Source: Haloferula helveola | Lineage (GTDB): Bacteria; Verrucomicrobiota; Verrucomicrobiia; Verrucomicrobiales; Akkermansiaceae | Direction: 5' to 3' | Length of the DNA stretch: 64,000 bases | Assembly: GCF_037076345.1 (NCBI RefSeq) | Contig: NZ_AP024702.1 | Span: 5,394,001 to 5,458,000, forward strand | Shown here: one piece after another, positions 50,873-58,777 of the stretch | Layout: every line of letters begins with the position of its first letter | How positions within the stretch are numbered: the stretch's first letter is position 1 | Translations under genes and position numbers: made by a program | The notes under the pieces: model-generated | The model's input: only the letters and a program-made list of their open reading frames with translations | The model's database searches: none | What the model was told of the DNA's origin: nothing

Positions 50873-51880
50873 TCAGCCGAACGCCTTGAGGAACCCGACC
50901 TCGAGCGCGAGCTGCTCCTGCGCATTGGTCCTCAGGTTGGCCCTCAGTTCCTCCAAGGCATCCATGCGGGTCAGCAGGCCCGGCAATGACTCGCCTTCCG
51001 CAACGGCAGCCGTCTCCCCGGCACATTCGGCGAACTCCAACCCGCCACTCCCCGTCTTGGCCCTCAGCACATCGGCCATCCAAGACTGCAGCACATCGAA
51101 GAGCCGATCCCGGTCGGCGAGGTAGTCCGATTCCGCGACCGCCTTAAGCGCCTCCTCGCGGCGCTTCAGCCAGTCGCCCTCGACCGCCTGCTTCAGCGCC
51201 TTCTCTTCCTCCTTGAGGAGTTCCTTCCCCGCCGCCTCGGCCTCGGCCTTGCGTTCGACGAGAATCGCCGAGAACACCGCCTTGAGCCCGAGTGCGATGG
51301 CGGGACCGCCGAAACCTTGCGATGCCGCGGCATTGAGCGCCTCGACCAACTCGCGCCCGCCACCTTCCAGGAGCCCGGGCGTCCCGATCAGCGGCAGCCG
51401 CACGCAGCGGGAAATCACCGTCGGCAGCAGTGCTCCCGGATTCTCGGTGAGCAGCAGCAGCAGGGTGCGCGGCGGAGGTTCTTCGAGAGTCTTGAGAAAT
51501 GCGTTCTCGGCCGCAGGCACCATCCGGTCGGCGTCGGCAATCACGCCGATCTTCCACGCATTCGGGCCGGCGACGACATGCAGCGATTTCTCAAGCTCGC
51601 GGATGCTGTCGACCGTGATCCTGCGCGATTTCGACTGGGGCCGGAGGATGCGGACACCGTCACCCGCCAATTCGTCCAGAGGCGGCGCTTCCTCCTTCAC
51701 CGGCTCCCCGAACAGGTCGATTCCGCCGCCTCCGTCGCTTTGGAGGAGTTTCACCAGTCGCGCCGCCAGCTCTTCCTTACCGCTGCCGCGTGGTCCGCTG
51801 ATCAGGAACGCGTGGGCGAGCCGCTCGCGACCGTGCGCGCCGCTGATCAGATCGAATGCCCGGTCCACCGTGAATGCCAT
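50873..51880 (-). CDS. holB: DNA polymerase III delta-prime subunit-like (HolB)
   Basis: 335 residues from ATG 51880. Clamp-loader AAA+ protein: RERLAHAFLISGPRGSGKEE holds a P-loop GPRGSGK, DSIRELEKSLHVVAGPNAWK and IADADRMVPAAENAFLKTLE, EEPPPRTLLLLLTENPGALL and PTVISRCVRL (sensor 1 and the SRC motif). The long acidic and helical C-terminal part is typical. The four-Cys zinc module usual between P-loop and Walker B is missing, as in delta-prime proteins rather than gamma/tau. Convergent with the TPM gene. Confidence 0.9.
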   Translation of the reverse strand: MAFTVDRAFDLISGAHGRERLAHAFLISGPRGSGKEELAARLVKLLQSDGGGGIDLFGEPVKEEAPPLDELAGDGVRILRPQSKSRRITVDSIRELEKSLHVVAGPNAWKIGVIADADRMVPAAENAFLKTLEEPPPRTLLLLLTENPGALLPTVISRCVRLPLIGTPGLLEGGGRELVEALNAAASQGFGGPAIALGLKAVFSAILVERKAEAEAAGKELLKEEEKALKQAVEGDWLKRREEALKAVAESDYLADRDRLFDVLQSWMADVLRAKTGSGGLEFAECAGETAAVAEGESLPGLLTRMDALEELRANLRTNAQEQLALEVGFLKAFG

Positions 51881-51926
51881 CGCGCCGCAATGCTGATTCG
51901 GCGGGCCCGGCACCTCAACCCCTCAA

Positions 51927-52349
51927 TCAGCCAATCTCCCACTCGCCCTGCGCGTCGGCCATCCACTGCTCCAGCGCCTCGATTCGGATTCCGTGTGCGC
52001 CGAAAGCGAGTGCCGTAGTCAACACCATCCGGTCATTGCTCGCCACCCGCACCTCGTCACCCTTCTCGGCAAAGCGCGCGGCGATCCGCTCGACCACCGT
52101 GTCAGCGGTCTCGGTGCCCTTGGAATAGACCACGAGGATCCCGTCTTCCGTCCCGCCCTCGAAATTCCGCTCGGTCCGTCGGCCGTCGAACACCACGACC
52201 ACCTTCCAGCCGCTACGGTCACCAAGATCGCGCAGACGCCGCACCAACTCGAGCCGCGCCATGTGCCGGCGCGGTCCGTGGTGCAGCTCCCGCAGTTCGT
52301 CGATCGCGAAGACGGCACTGTGCCCGTCGACCACCAGCAAGCGTTCCAT
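51927..52349 (-). CDS. NYN-domain (YacP/Rae1-like) putative RNase
   Basis: 140 residues. PIN-like acidic residues: LLVVDGHSAVF (D8), VVVVFDGRRTERN (D54 region), VVYSKGTETADTVVERI (E/D pair), and RVASNDRMVLTTALAFG (D). The fold and order match YacP/Rae1 ribosome-associated endonucleases that cleave mRNA. It begins 13 bp after the terminator of the histone-like gene and lies 46 bp upstream of holB on the same strand. Confidence 0.85.
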   Translation of the reverse strand: MERLLVVDGHSAVFAIDELRELHHGPRRHMARLELVRRLRDLGDRSGWKVVVVFDGRRTERNFEGGTEDGILVVYSKGTETADTVVERIAARFAEKGDEVRVASNDRMVLTTALAFGAHGIRIEALEQWMADAQGEWEIG

Positions 52350-52361
52350 GAGGACAAAGAA

Positions 52362-52392
52362 AAGAGCCGGCGCCCGAGGGCAACCGGCTCTT
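52362..52392 (-). terminator. Rho-independent terminator of histone-like gene
   Basis: AAGAGCCGG (52362-52370) pairs with CCGGCTCTT (52384-52392); on the minus strand the stem is followed by TTCTTTG after TT. An inner GCCC/GGGC pair extends it. Located 23 bp past the stop. Confidence 0.75.
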
Positions 52393-52415
52393 CGAAAAAT
52401 TCGTGGAAATCGGGC

Positions 52416-52691
52416 TTACTCCTCCTCGGAGGTCGCACCCTTGTCCTCTTCCGCAGCCTCGGGAGCCTCCTTGGCGGGGGCCTTTTTGGCCGGAGCCTTC
52501 TTGGCGGCCTTCTTTGCCGTTTTCTTGGCGGCCTTTTTCGCCGTCTTCTTCGCGGCCTTCTTGGCAGGCGCGGCTTCCTTCTTGGCGACGCTCTTCTTCG
52601 CGAGTCCGCCGAGCTTGGCATTCGCCTCCTTGCGCTTGAGGTATTCCTTCCGGCGGCGGCGTTTGATGACTTTCCTGTGCTGCTGTCCCAT
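52416..52691 (-). CDS. Histone H1-like Lys/Ala-rich DNA-binding protein
   Basis: 91 residues from ATG 52691. The first part is strongly basic (GQQHRKVIKRRRRKEYLKRK), then repeats of KKAAKKTAKKAAKKTAKKAA and PAKKAPAKEAP, and an acidic end (EAAEEDKGATSEEE). The AKKAxKK repeats are like eukaryotic H1 tails and Hc1/AlgP proteins. It probably condenses or organises DNA, or binds nucleic acids through its arginine-rich start. Own terminator follows. Confidence 0.87.
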   Translation of the reverse strand: MGQQHRKVIKRRRRKEYLKRKEANAKLGGLAKKSVAKKEAAPAKKAAKKTAKKAAKKTAKKAAKKAPAKKAPAKEAPEAAEEDKGATSEEE

Positions 52692-52758
52692 GACTTTGGT
52701 GGCGAGGGATTTACTGGCCCCTCCGCGCGCTAGCAAGGGGAATCTCGGTCGATGGAGG

Positions 52759-53598
52759 CTACTCGGCCACGGAAGCACGGATCCTCTTCCACGCATCGAG
52801 CGATTTCGGGAGATGGGCGGTGGAAGGCTCCTTCAGCCCGTAGCACTGCAGCCCGACGTCTCCCCGGTAGCCAATCTCGCGCAAATGGCGGAGCAAACCG
52901 GCCTGATCGAAATCCCCCCGATCCAGCGGCTGGATCAGGGCGCGCCAGTCCGAACCGCCCGCTTCGGCCCCGCAGGTGCTCACGCTCCACAGCAGCGGGC
53001 CGGCCTTATCCAGCGTCGCCCTGAGGTCGCTCTCGGGCTCGACCTTGAGGAAATGGCAGAGATTGAAGGCCACTCCGATGTTTTCGGCTCCGGTCGCCTT
53101 CGCGATCCGCACCGCATCGTCGACCGTTTCGACGTAGAAGCCGGAATGGGGATACAAAACGACCTTCAGGCCGGCCTCCTTCGCCTCGGCCGCGACCTTT
53201 CGCACGAACGCCACCGCGTGGGCGTCGGTCGTTGCTTTCCCTTTCCGGACAAACAGCTCCACCAACGCATCACGCCCTTTCAGTTGTGAAACGGCCTTCG
53301 AGATGGCCGGAAACTCGGTCTCGGCACCTTCGCCAACCTGAGCACCGACGTAGATGCTGAATACCCGCAGGCCGGCCGCATCGAACTCCTTCAGGAAACT
53401 GCCGAGCACATTCGGATGGACCGAGCCGACTCCGGCGTAGCCCATTTCCTTCATCGCGTGGGCACCCTCGGCGACGGACGGGAACTTCACTCCGTTTTCA
53501 AAGGCATAGAACCCGGGATCGAAACCCTCCCGATCCTTCGCCATGACCGTTCCCAATATCACGAGCGCCGCAGCCGGAATCCATCGAAGTGGGATCAT
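52759..53598 (-). CDS. Secreted sugar-isomerase-like TIM barrel (AP endonuclease 2 family)
   Basis: 279 residues. Signal peptide MIPLRWIPAAALVILGTVMA. TIM-barrel strands: YAFENGVKFPSVAEGAHAMK, MGYAGVGSVHPNVLGSFLKE, GLKVVLYPHSGFYVETVDDA (metal-ligand-like His), IGVAFNLCHFLKVEPESDLR (NLCH motif) and YRGDVGLQCYGLKEP. This is the xylose isomerase-like/sugar-phosphate epimerase fold widespread in Verrucomicrobia with secreted members. The substrate is unknown. Confidence 0.87.
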   Translation of the reverse strand: MIPLRWIPAAALVILGTVMAKDREGFDPGFYAFENGVKFPSVAEGAHAMKEMGYAGVGSVHPNVLGSFLKEFDAAGLRVFSIYVGAQVGEGAETEFPAISKAVSQLKGRDALVELFVRKGKATTDAHAVAFVRKVAAEAKEAGLKVVLYPHSGFYVETVDDAVRIAKATGAENIGVAFNLCHFLKVEPESDLRATLDKAGPLLWSVSTCGAEAGGSDWRALIQPLDRGDFDQAGLLRHLREIGYRGDVGLQCYGLKEPSTAHLPKSLDAWKRIRASVAE

Positions 53599-53707
53599 GG
53601 GTCGGGATACGGGCGCGGCGGCAGGCCCTTGTCACACCTCGCCGTGGCTGAACGCCGCCGAATCTTCGTGCTGGCTTCCGGCTCGCCCGCCCTGTTTCTT
53701 CCCGCGC

Positions 53708-54868
53708 ATGCCCGGACTCGTCATCGCTCCCCGCGCCCGCATCTTCCACGGCCACGAATGGGTCTACGGCACCGAGGTGAAGAAGACCTTCGGCGATCCG
53801 CAGCCGGGCGATGTCGTCACGCTCAAGGATTTCCGCGACCGGCAGCTCGGCAGCGCGATCTACAACCCGAACTCGCAGATCATCGCCCGACGCTTTTCAC
53901 GCCGACGCCAGGATCTCGATGCGGACTTCTTCGTGCGCCGGATCCGTCAGGCGCTCGAGCTGCGACAGTCGCGCGGGATCGACGACACCCTGTGCCGCGT
54001 CGTGTGGAGCGAGTCGGACGGCATTCCCGGATTGATCGTCGACCGCTACGGCCCGCATCTGGTCGTGCAGGTGCTGACCCTCGCCATGCACCAGCGCCTC
54101 GACCTGATCCGGAGCGCGCTGAATGAAGTTCTTTCGCCGGAGTGCATCATCCTTCGCAACGACGCGCCGGTGCTGAAGCCGGAGGGGCTCGAAACCGAAA
54201 TCCGGATTCTCGATGGCGAACTTTCCGGACCGACGGTGGCGGTGGCGAACGGGCTGGAGTATGAGATCGACCTGCTCGACGGCCAGAAGACCGGCCTTTA
54301 TCTCGACCAGCTCGCGAGCCACACCGAGGTCGCCCGGTTGGCCAAAGGCAAGCGGGTGCTCGACTGCTTCACCAATCAGGGCGGCTTCGCCCTTGCCTGT
54401 GCCAAGGCTGGCGCGGCGAAGGTCACCGCGGTCGACATCTCCTCGACCGCCTGCGAGTCGGCCCGCCGGAATGCCGAGCGCAACGGGTTGGACATCGAGG
54501 TCCTCGAACACAACGTCTTCGACTTCCTCAAACACGCGAGTCCGGAATACGACCTGATCATCCTCGATCCTCCGAGCTTCACCCGGAACAAGAAGACCCT
54601 GAAGGACGCCATGCGCGGGTACAAGGAGATCCACCTGCGTTCCCTCAAGCTCCTCGACAAGCGTGGCATCCTGTCGACCTTCTGCTGCTCCCACCACGCC
54701 GGGCGCGAGCTGTTCCTGTCGAACCTCGTCGAGGCGTCGGTCGACGCGAAGAAGACGATCCGCATGGTCGCCGAACATTCCCAGCGCGACGACCACCCGA
54801 TCCTTCCGGCACTGCCCGAGACCCACTACCTCAAGGGTTTCACGGTCGAGGTGATTCCCAGCCGATGA
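53708..54868 (+). CDS. Class I SAM-dependent rRNA (m5C-type) methyltransferase RlmI/RlmK-like
   Basis: 386 residues from ATG 53708. N-terminal PUA-like domain (LVIAPRARIFHGHEWVYGTE), EEHEH-like middle and a Rossmann methyltransferase domain: RVLDCFTNQGGFALACAKAG (SAM loop), AVDISSTACESARRNAERNG (acidic), IILDPPSFTRNKK (DPPSF catalytic loop), and FCCSHHAGRELF. This matches the YccW/RlmI family that methylates C1962 of 23S rRNA. The next gene overlaps it (ATGA). Confidence 0.92.
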   Translation: MPGLVIAPRARIFHGHEWVYGTEVKKTFGDPQPGDVVTLKDFRDRQLGSAIYNPNSQIIARRFSRRRQDLDADFFVRRIRQALELRQSRGIDDTLCRVVWSESDGIPGLIVDRYGPHLVVQVLTLAMHQRLDLIRSALNEVLSPECIILRNDAPVLKPEGLETEIRILDGELSGPTVAVANGLEYEIDLLDGQKTGLYLDQLASHTEVARLAKGKRVLDCFTNQGGFALACAKAGAAKVTAVDISSTACESARRNAERNGLDIEVLEHNVFDFLKHASPEYDLIILDPPSFTRNKKTLKDAMRGYKEIHLRSLKLLDKRGILSTFCCSHHAGRELFLSNLVEASVDAKKTIRMVAEHSQRDDHPILPALPETHYLKGFTVEVIPSR

Positions 54869-55131
54869 GCGATGATCCCTACACCAGTCCGGCAAGCGAT
54901 CCGCTGCCGGACACCATGGACGACTGTCCCGGATGCGGTGCCCGCCTGATCCGCGGCAACGTCGACGGCACTCTCCGCTGGTTGCCCGACGACGCGAGCT
55001 CGATGCAGAAGTTCATCGGCGGCAAGCGGGTCGCCGGACCACCACCCCTCAGCATTTCGATCGGCGCCCGGAAGCAGGAGGCCAAACACTGCCCCAGCTG
55101 CGGAGTGACGATCATCTTCCCGGACCGCTGA
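54865..55131 (+). CDS. Small protein with two zinc knuckles (DUF6487-like)
   Basis: 88 residues, ATG 54865 overlapping the methyltransferase stop. CPGCGARLIRGNVDG and KHCPSCGVTIIFPDR give two CxxC pairs that could bind one zinc ion; the middle has a TLRWLPDD and a Lys/Gly-rich stretch. It resembles small DUF6487-type proteins. Coupling to an rRNA methyltransferase is only positional. Confidence 0.75.
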   Translation: MSDDPYTSPASDPLPDTMDDCPGCGARLIRGNVDGTLRWLPDDASSMQKFIGGKRVAGPPPLSISIGARKQEAKHCPSCGVTIIFPDR

Positions 55132-55165
55132 TCGGCGGGCGAAGCGGTCCGCTCACGCTTCTGCC

Positions 55166-55603
55166 TCAGATCACCTCAGGCGTCTCGTCCCCGGGCGGCG
55201 CTTCCTGTTCCCCGTCGCCTTCCTCCGCCGGGGGCGGCTCGGGCAACTCGGGCACCTTGAAGTACTTCTTGTCCTCTGCGGGGAAGTGCGGATCGGCCAT
55301 CAACTCGCCAGCCGGCACGCCGGTCACGTCGATCCATTTGCCGTTGTAGGGGCTGATCACGAACCCCGGCTTGTCCGGCACCCGCTCGGCTACCGGAATG
55401 ACCGGCTTCCCTTCGTCGGTGCTCTCAACCGGAGGTTTGGGCGGCGGGTCCTCCTTCGGTTCGACGTTGAGAATCTTCTCCACCTCCTCGAGCGGCGTGA
55501 CCTTGGTGGTGGTGGCGGGGTCAGTGACCGGGCGCGGTTTCTCGCAGGCTGCGAAAGCCGCAACCGCTATGAGAATCAACCAACGACACATTTCCTCACT
55601 CAT
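55166..55603 (-). CDS. Small proline-rich lipoprotein
   Basis: 145 residues. Short signal MCRWLILIAVAAFAAC with lipobox AFAAC near residue 20. The mature protein is Pro/Glu-rich with a KPGFVISPYNGKWIDVTGVP segment of about 30 residues that recurs in Verrucomicrobial lipoproteins, then an acidic tail. Function unknown. The gene faces away from the methyltransferase gene at 55699, with a 95-bp divergent gap. Confidence 0.82.
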   Translation of the reverse strand: MSEEMCRWLILIAVAAFAACEKPRPVTDPATTTKVTPLEEVEKILNVEPKEDPPPKPPVESTDEGKPVIPVAERVPDKPGFVISPYNGKWIDVTGVPAGELMADPHFPAEDKKYFKVPELPEPPPAEEGDGEQEAPPGDETPEVI

Positions 55604-55698
55604 CGTCCAACAGATTAGCGCCGGGTCAAGTTCGCGTTGTTCTTTTGATCACGACACGGTTGAAATTCCCGTCATCGGACCGCAGGTCCTCCTTCACG

Positions 55699-56670
55699 AT
55701 GTTCCCTTGGTCCGCCCCCCCCGAACCGCTGCGCTTCGACCGGTTCATGGCGGCCGCGCTGCACGATCCTTCGCAGGGATACTACGCCCGACGTATCCGC
55801 GATGTGGGCGCCCGGGGTGACTTCTCCACCACCGCCACCCTGTCGCCGGCCCTTGGAACCGCCATCGCCGACTGGGCGGTCGGCGCTATGGCCGCCACCG
55901 ACTGCCGCGATCTGATCGAACTCGGCCCGGGGTCCGGGGAACTGGCCTCGACCGTTCTCCGGAACCTGCCGTGGCACCGCCGCTTGCGGATTCGGCTTCA
56001 TCTGGTCGAATCCTCGGCCCCGCTCCGCAAACTCCAGCAAGAGCGACTCGGCAGCCGGGTCCGGTTTCACGAGACGGCTGCCGAGGCTCTGGCGGCATGC
56101 GATGGCAAGGCCTGCCTCTACTCGAACGAGTTCGCCGACGCTTTCCCGGTCCGGCGCTTCCGCAGGGAGAAAGAAGGATGGCACGAGTGCCACCTCCTCC
56201 CCGGCGAGGAACTGTGGAGGGCGACCGAGCGCCTTCCGGACTCCACTCTGTTCGAACGCAGTTTCCCGGTAGGCCAGATCATTGAGGTCGCCGAGGCCTA
56301 CCACGATTGGCTCGACGAGTCGCTCGCCCGGTGGAAGGCCGGCCGAATGCTGACCATCGACTACGGATCTCAAGTCGCGGACCTCTACCGTCGGCAACCC
56401 GGAGGCAGCGTCCGGGCCTACTTCCACCACCAGCATCTGACCGGTGCCGAAGCCTTCGCCCGCCCCGGACATCAGGACCTCACAGCCGATGTGAACTTCA
56501 GCGATCTCGCCCGCTGGTCGTCACCCTATGCCCGCCAACTCAGACTGATCACGCAGCGAGAATTCCTCCTCCCCCATATCCGTCCGAACGAGGCCGCGGA
56601 CCGTCACTCCGTCGACGAACACGGAGCCGGCCACGCATTTCTCGTCAGCGAACTCGAAGCCCTCACTTGA
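55699..56670 (+). CDS. MidA/NDUFAF7-like SAM-dependent methyltransferase
   Basis: 323 residues from ATG 55699. LRFDRFMAAALHDPSQGYYA, GARGDFSTTATLSPALGTAI and RDLIELGPGSGELASTVLRN (SAM loop ELGPGSG) are the family start; CLYSNEFADAFPVRRF, MLTIDYGSQVADLYRR and GHQDLTADVNFSDL follow. Homologues are protein arginine methyltransferases of complex I assembly in mitochondria. The bacterial substrate is unknown. Confidence 0.87.
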   Translation: MFPWSAPPEPLRFDRFMAAALHDPSQGYYARRIRDVGARGDFSTTATLSPALGTAIADWAVGAMAATDCRDLIELGPGSGELASTVLRNLPWHRRLRIRLHLVESSAPLRKLQQERLGSRVRFHETAAEALAACDGKACLYSNEFADAFPVRRFRREKEGWHECHLLPGEELWRATERLPDSTLFERSFPVGQIIEVAEAYHDWLDESLARWKAGRMLTIDYGSQVADLYRRQPGGSVRAYFHHQHLTGAEAFARPGHQDLTADVNFSDLARWSSPYARQLRLITQREFLLPHIRPNEAADRHSVDEHGAGHAFLVSELEALT

Positions 56671-56701
56671 CCGGGCACCACTTCGCTTGCACCTCTCCAC
56701 C

Positions 56702-57418
56702 ATGAAGATTCTCGCCCTCTTCCTGCTTACTGCGATCGCGGCACTCGGCAACCTGACCTCCGGCTCATCCCAATGCGTGGTCGGGATCAGCGAGGGTTGG
56801 AACTCGTCCCACGTCACGCTGACCGCCTACGAAAAGAAAGGAGGCAAGTGGGTGAAGGCCCTCGGACCGTGGCCGGGACGCCTTGGCAAATCCGGACTGG
56901 TCTGGGGCGCGGGCATCCACCCGCTGCCGCAAGGCGCAACCACCAAGAAGGAGGGCGACTGGAAAGCGCCCGGGGGCGTCTTCCACATCGGCGGGGCATG
57001 GGGCTACGATGCGCAGATCAAGAAGCACCCGAAGCTCTTCTATCGCAAGATCACCACCCGGGACCTGTGGGTCGAGGACTCGTCATCTTCGAGCTATAAC
57101 CGGCACCTGATTCTCGACCACGAGCCCGCGACCGCATGGGAGAAGAAGCAGCAGATGCGGCAGAACGACCCGGCCCACTCGCTCAAGCTTTTCATCGCGC
57201 ACAATGCCGCTCCCAAGATCCAGCCGGGTGCCGGAAGCGCGATCTTCTTCCACATCTGGCGCGGCGGCGGCTCGAAACCGACCGCCGGTTGCACCACCGT
57301 TTCCGAAGAACGCCTTCGCTCGCTCATCGCATGGATCGACCCGGACAAGAAGCCGCTCTACGTCCTGCTCCCGAAGGCGGAATACGGCAAGTATCGTAGC
57401 GACTGGGGGTTGCCGTAA
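56702..57418 (+). CDS. Secreted L,D-transpeptidase (YkuD-type)
   Basis: 238 residues from ATG 56702. Signal MKILALFLLTAIAALGNLTS. YkuD domain with the signature HIWRGGGSKPTAGCTTV, catalytic His and Cys about 13 apart, preceded by GGVFHIGGAWGYDAQIKKHP and SYNRHLILDHEP. It cross-links or modifies peptidoglycan peptides in the periplasm. It lies 31 bp after the methyltransferase gene. Confidence 0.91.
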   Translation: MKILALFLLTAIAALGNLTSGSSQCVVGISEGWNSSHVTLTAYEKKGGKWVKALGPWPGRLGKSGLVWGAGIHPLPQGATTKKEGDWKAPGGVFHIGGAWGYDAQIKKHPKLFYRKITTRDLWVEDSSSSSYNRHLILDHEPATAWEKKQQMRQNDPAHSLKLFIAHNAAPKIQPGAGSAIFFHIWRGGGSKPTAGCTTVSEERLRSLIAWIDPDKKPLYVLLPKAEYGKYRSDWGLP

Positions 57419-57438
57419 TCCTCACGAGGTCCGGCGGA

Positions 57439-58662
57439 TCACTCGTTCTGCCGTTTCCCAGCGGGCACGCCAACGTAGGCGAAGGCGAAACCGATGGTAA
57501 TCGCCACGATCATCGCGCCGAGTAGTCCCCAGTAGACTTCCCATCCGCCCCGGCCCGCCGGGACGGTGTAATCATAAAGGGACCTCACCACCACCGTGCC
57601 GACCAGACTCCCGACCCCGTTCGAGAAAAGCGACAGCAGGCCCTGAGCCTGGGTCCTCATCGCCGGCGGAACACGTCGGTCGAGGAACAGCTGCGCGGTG
57701 ATGAAATAAAAGGTGTAGCACATGCCGTGCAGCGCGACTCCGGTCACCAACCCGGCGCGTCCGCCGCTCGCCCCGGACCACGCGAAAAGCCCGTAGCGCA
57801 CTGCCGAAAGACCAAGCGCCACCAGCAGCAGCGTCTTGACCCGGAACCGACTGATCAGCGCCGCCATCAGCAGCATCGCGAGAATCTCGCTGAACTGCCC
57901 CAATGCCATCGTCGCCGTGGCGTGCGGATCACCCGCATCCTCGAGATGGCGCGGCGTCCACATATAGAATGCGACCAGCGGGATCGAAAGCAGGGCCGTG
58001 GTCGCGAAGAACACGCAATGGTCGCGTTCGCGGAGGAGCTTGAACGCATCGAATCCCATCAGCGTGCGCAAGGATCGCGAGCGACCGAGCGGCGGAGTCT
58101 TCGGCAGAAAGAAGGCGACGAATCCACCAGCCATCCTGACTCCCGCACCGGCATACCCCGCAACCGGGGAGGCGTCGGCATTCAGAACCAAACTCGTCGC
58201 GTAGCCCGCGATCATCCAGCCGATCGTTCCGCCCAAACGCACCAGCGGAAATTCCCGCTCGCCGGACTTGAGGTGCACCATCGAGATGCTCGCAAGCGTG
58301 CTCCACATGGGCGCGGCAACGATCGAACTCGCAAAAAGCAGCGCGATAAACCACCAGGGTGAGAGCCCGACATCGAGCACGGCGAACGCACCCGCAAGCA
58401 GGATCGCGCTGCCGAGTCCGATCCATCCCATCAGCCGTTCGGCGGAGAAGCGGTTGTCCGCGAGCGCACCGACACACACCGGCGAAAGCAACGAAGCCAC
58501 CGGGCCCGCCAGCCACGCCCACTGGACCTGATGGCTGTCCAGACCCTTCGCCATCAGGATGTTCGTCAGGGCCGGCACATAGAAGCCGGGCGACATTCCC
58601 AGCAGGAAGAACATCAGCCACAGCCAACCCATCACCGGCGCCGGGCTGCGCTCGCTCGACAC
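57439..58662 (-). CDS. MFS transporter, nucleoside:H+ symporter-like
   Basis: 407 residues with about twelve membrane segments. WLWLMFFLLGMSPGFYVPAL and DNRFSAERLMGWIGLGSAIL open the first half, and FYFITAQLFLDRRVPPAMRT with QAQGLLSLFSNGVGSLVGTV is the pattern of the NupG/XapB family second half. Probably imports a nucleoside or small sugar with protons. The substrate is uncertain. Its start faces the giant repeat gene across a 115-bp gap that should hold both promoters. Confidence 0.87.
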   Translation of the reverse strand: MSSERSPAPVMGWLWLMFFLLGMSPGFYVPALTNILMAKGLDSHQVQWAWLAGPVASLLSPVCVGALADNRFSAERLMGWIGLGSAILLAGAFAVLDVGLSPWWFIALLFASSIVAAPMWSTLASISMVHLKSGEREFPLVRLGGTIGWMIAGYATSLVLNADASPVAGYAGAGVRMAGGFVAFFLPKTPPLGRSRSLRTLMGFDAFKLLRERDHCVFFATTALLSIPLVAFYMWTPRHLEDAGDPHATATMALGQFSEILAMLLMAALISRFRVKTLLLVALGLSAVRYGLFAWSGASGGRAGLVTGVALHGMCYTFYFITAQLFLDRRVPPAMRTQAQGLLSLFSNGVGSLVGTVVVRSLYDYTVPAGRGGWEVYWGLLGAMIVAITIGFAFAYVGVPAGKRQNE

Positions 58663-58777
58663 GCCGCGACGCTAGCGGCGGCTCTCCGGCCGGCAAGACC
58701 CATTCGTTGCCAGCGTTGGCTTGCCCTGCCCTCGGCGGATTCCTACCCTCGACAGCGTTTTTCCATCCCCCGGAATC

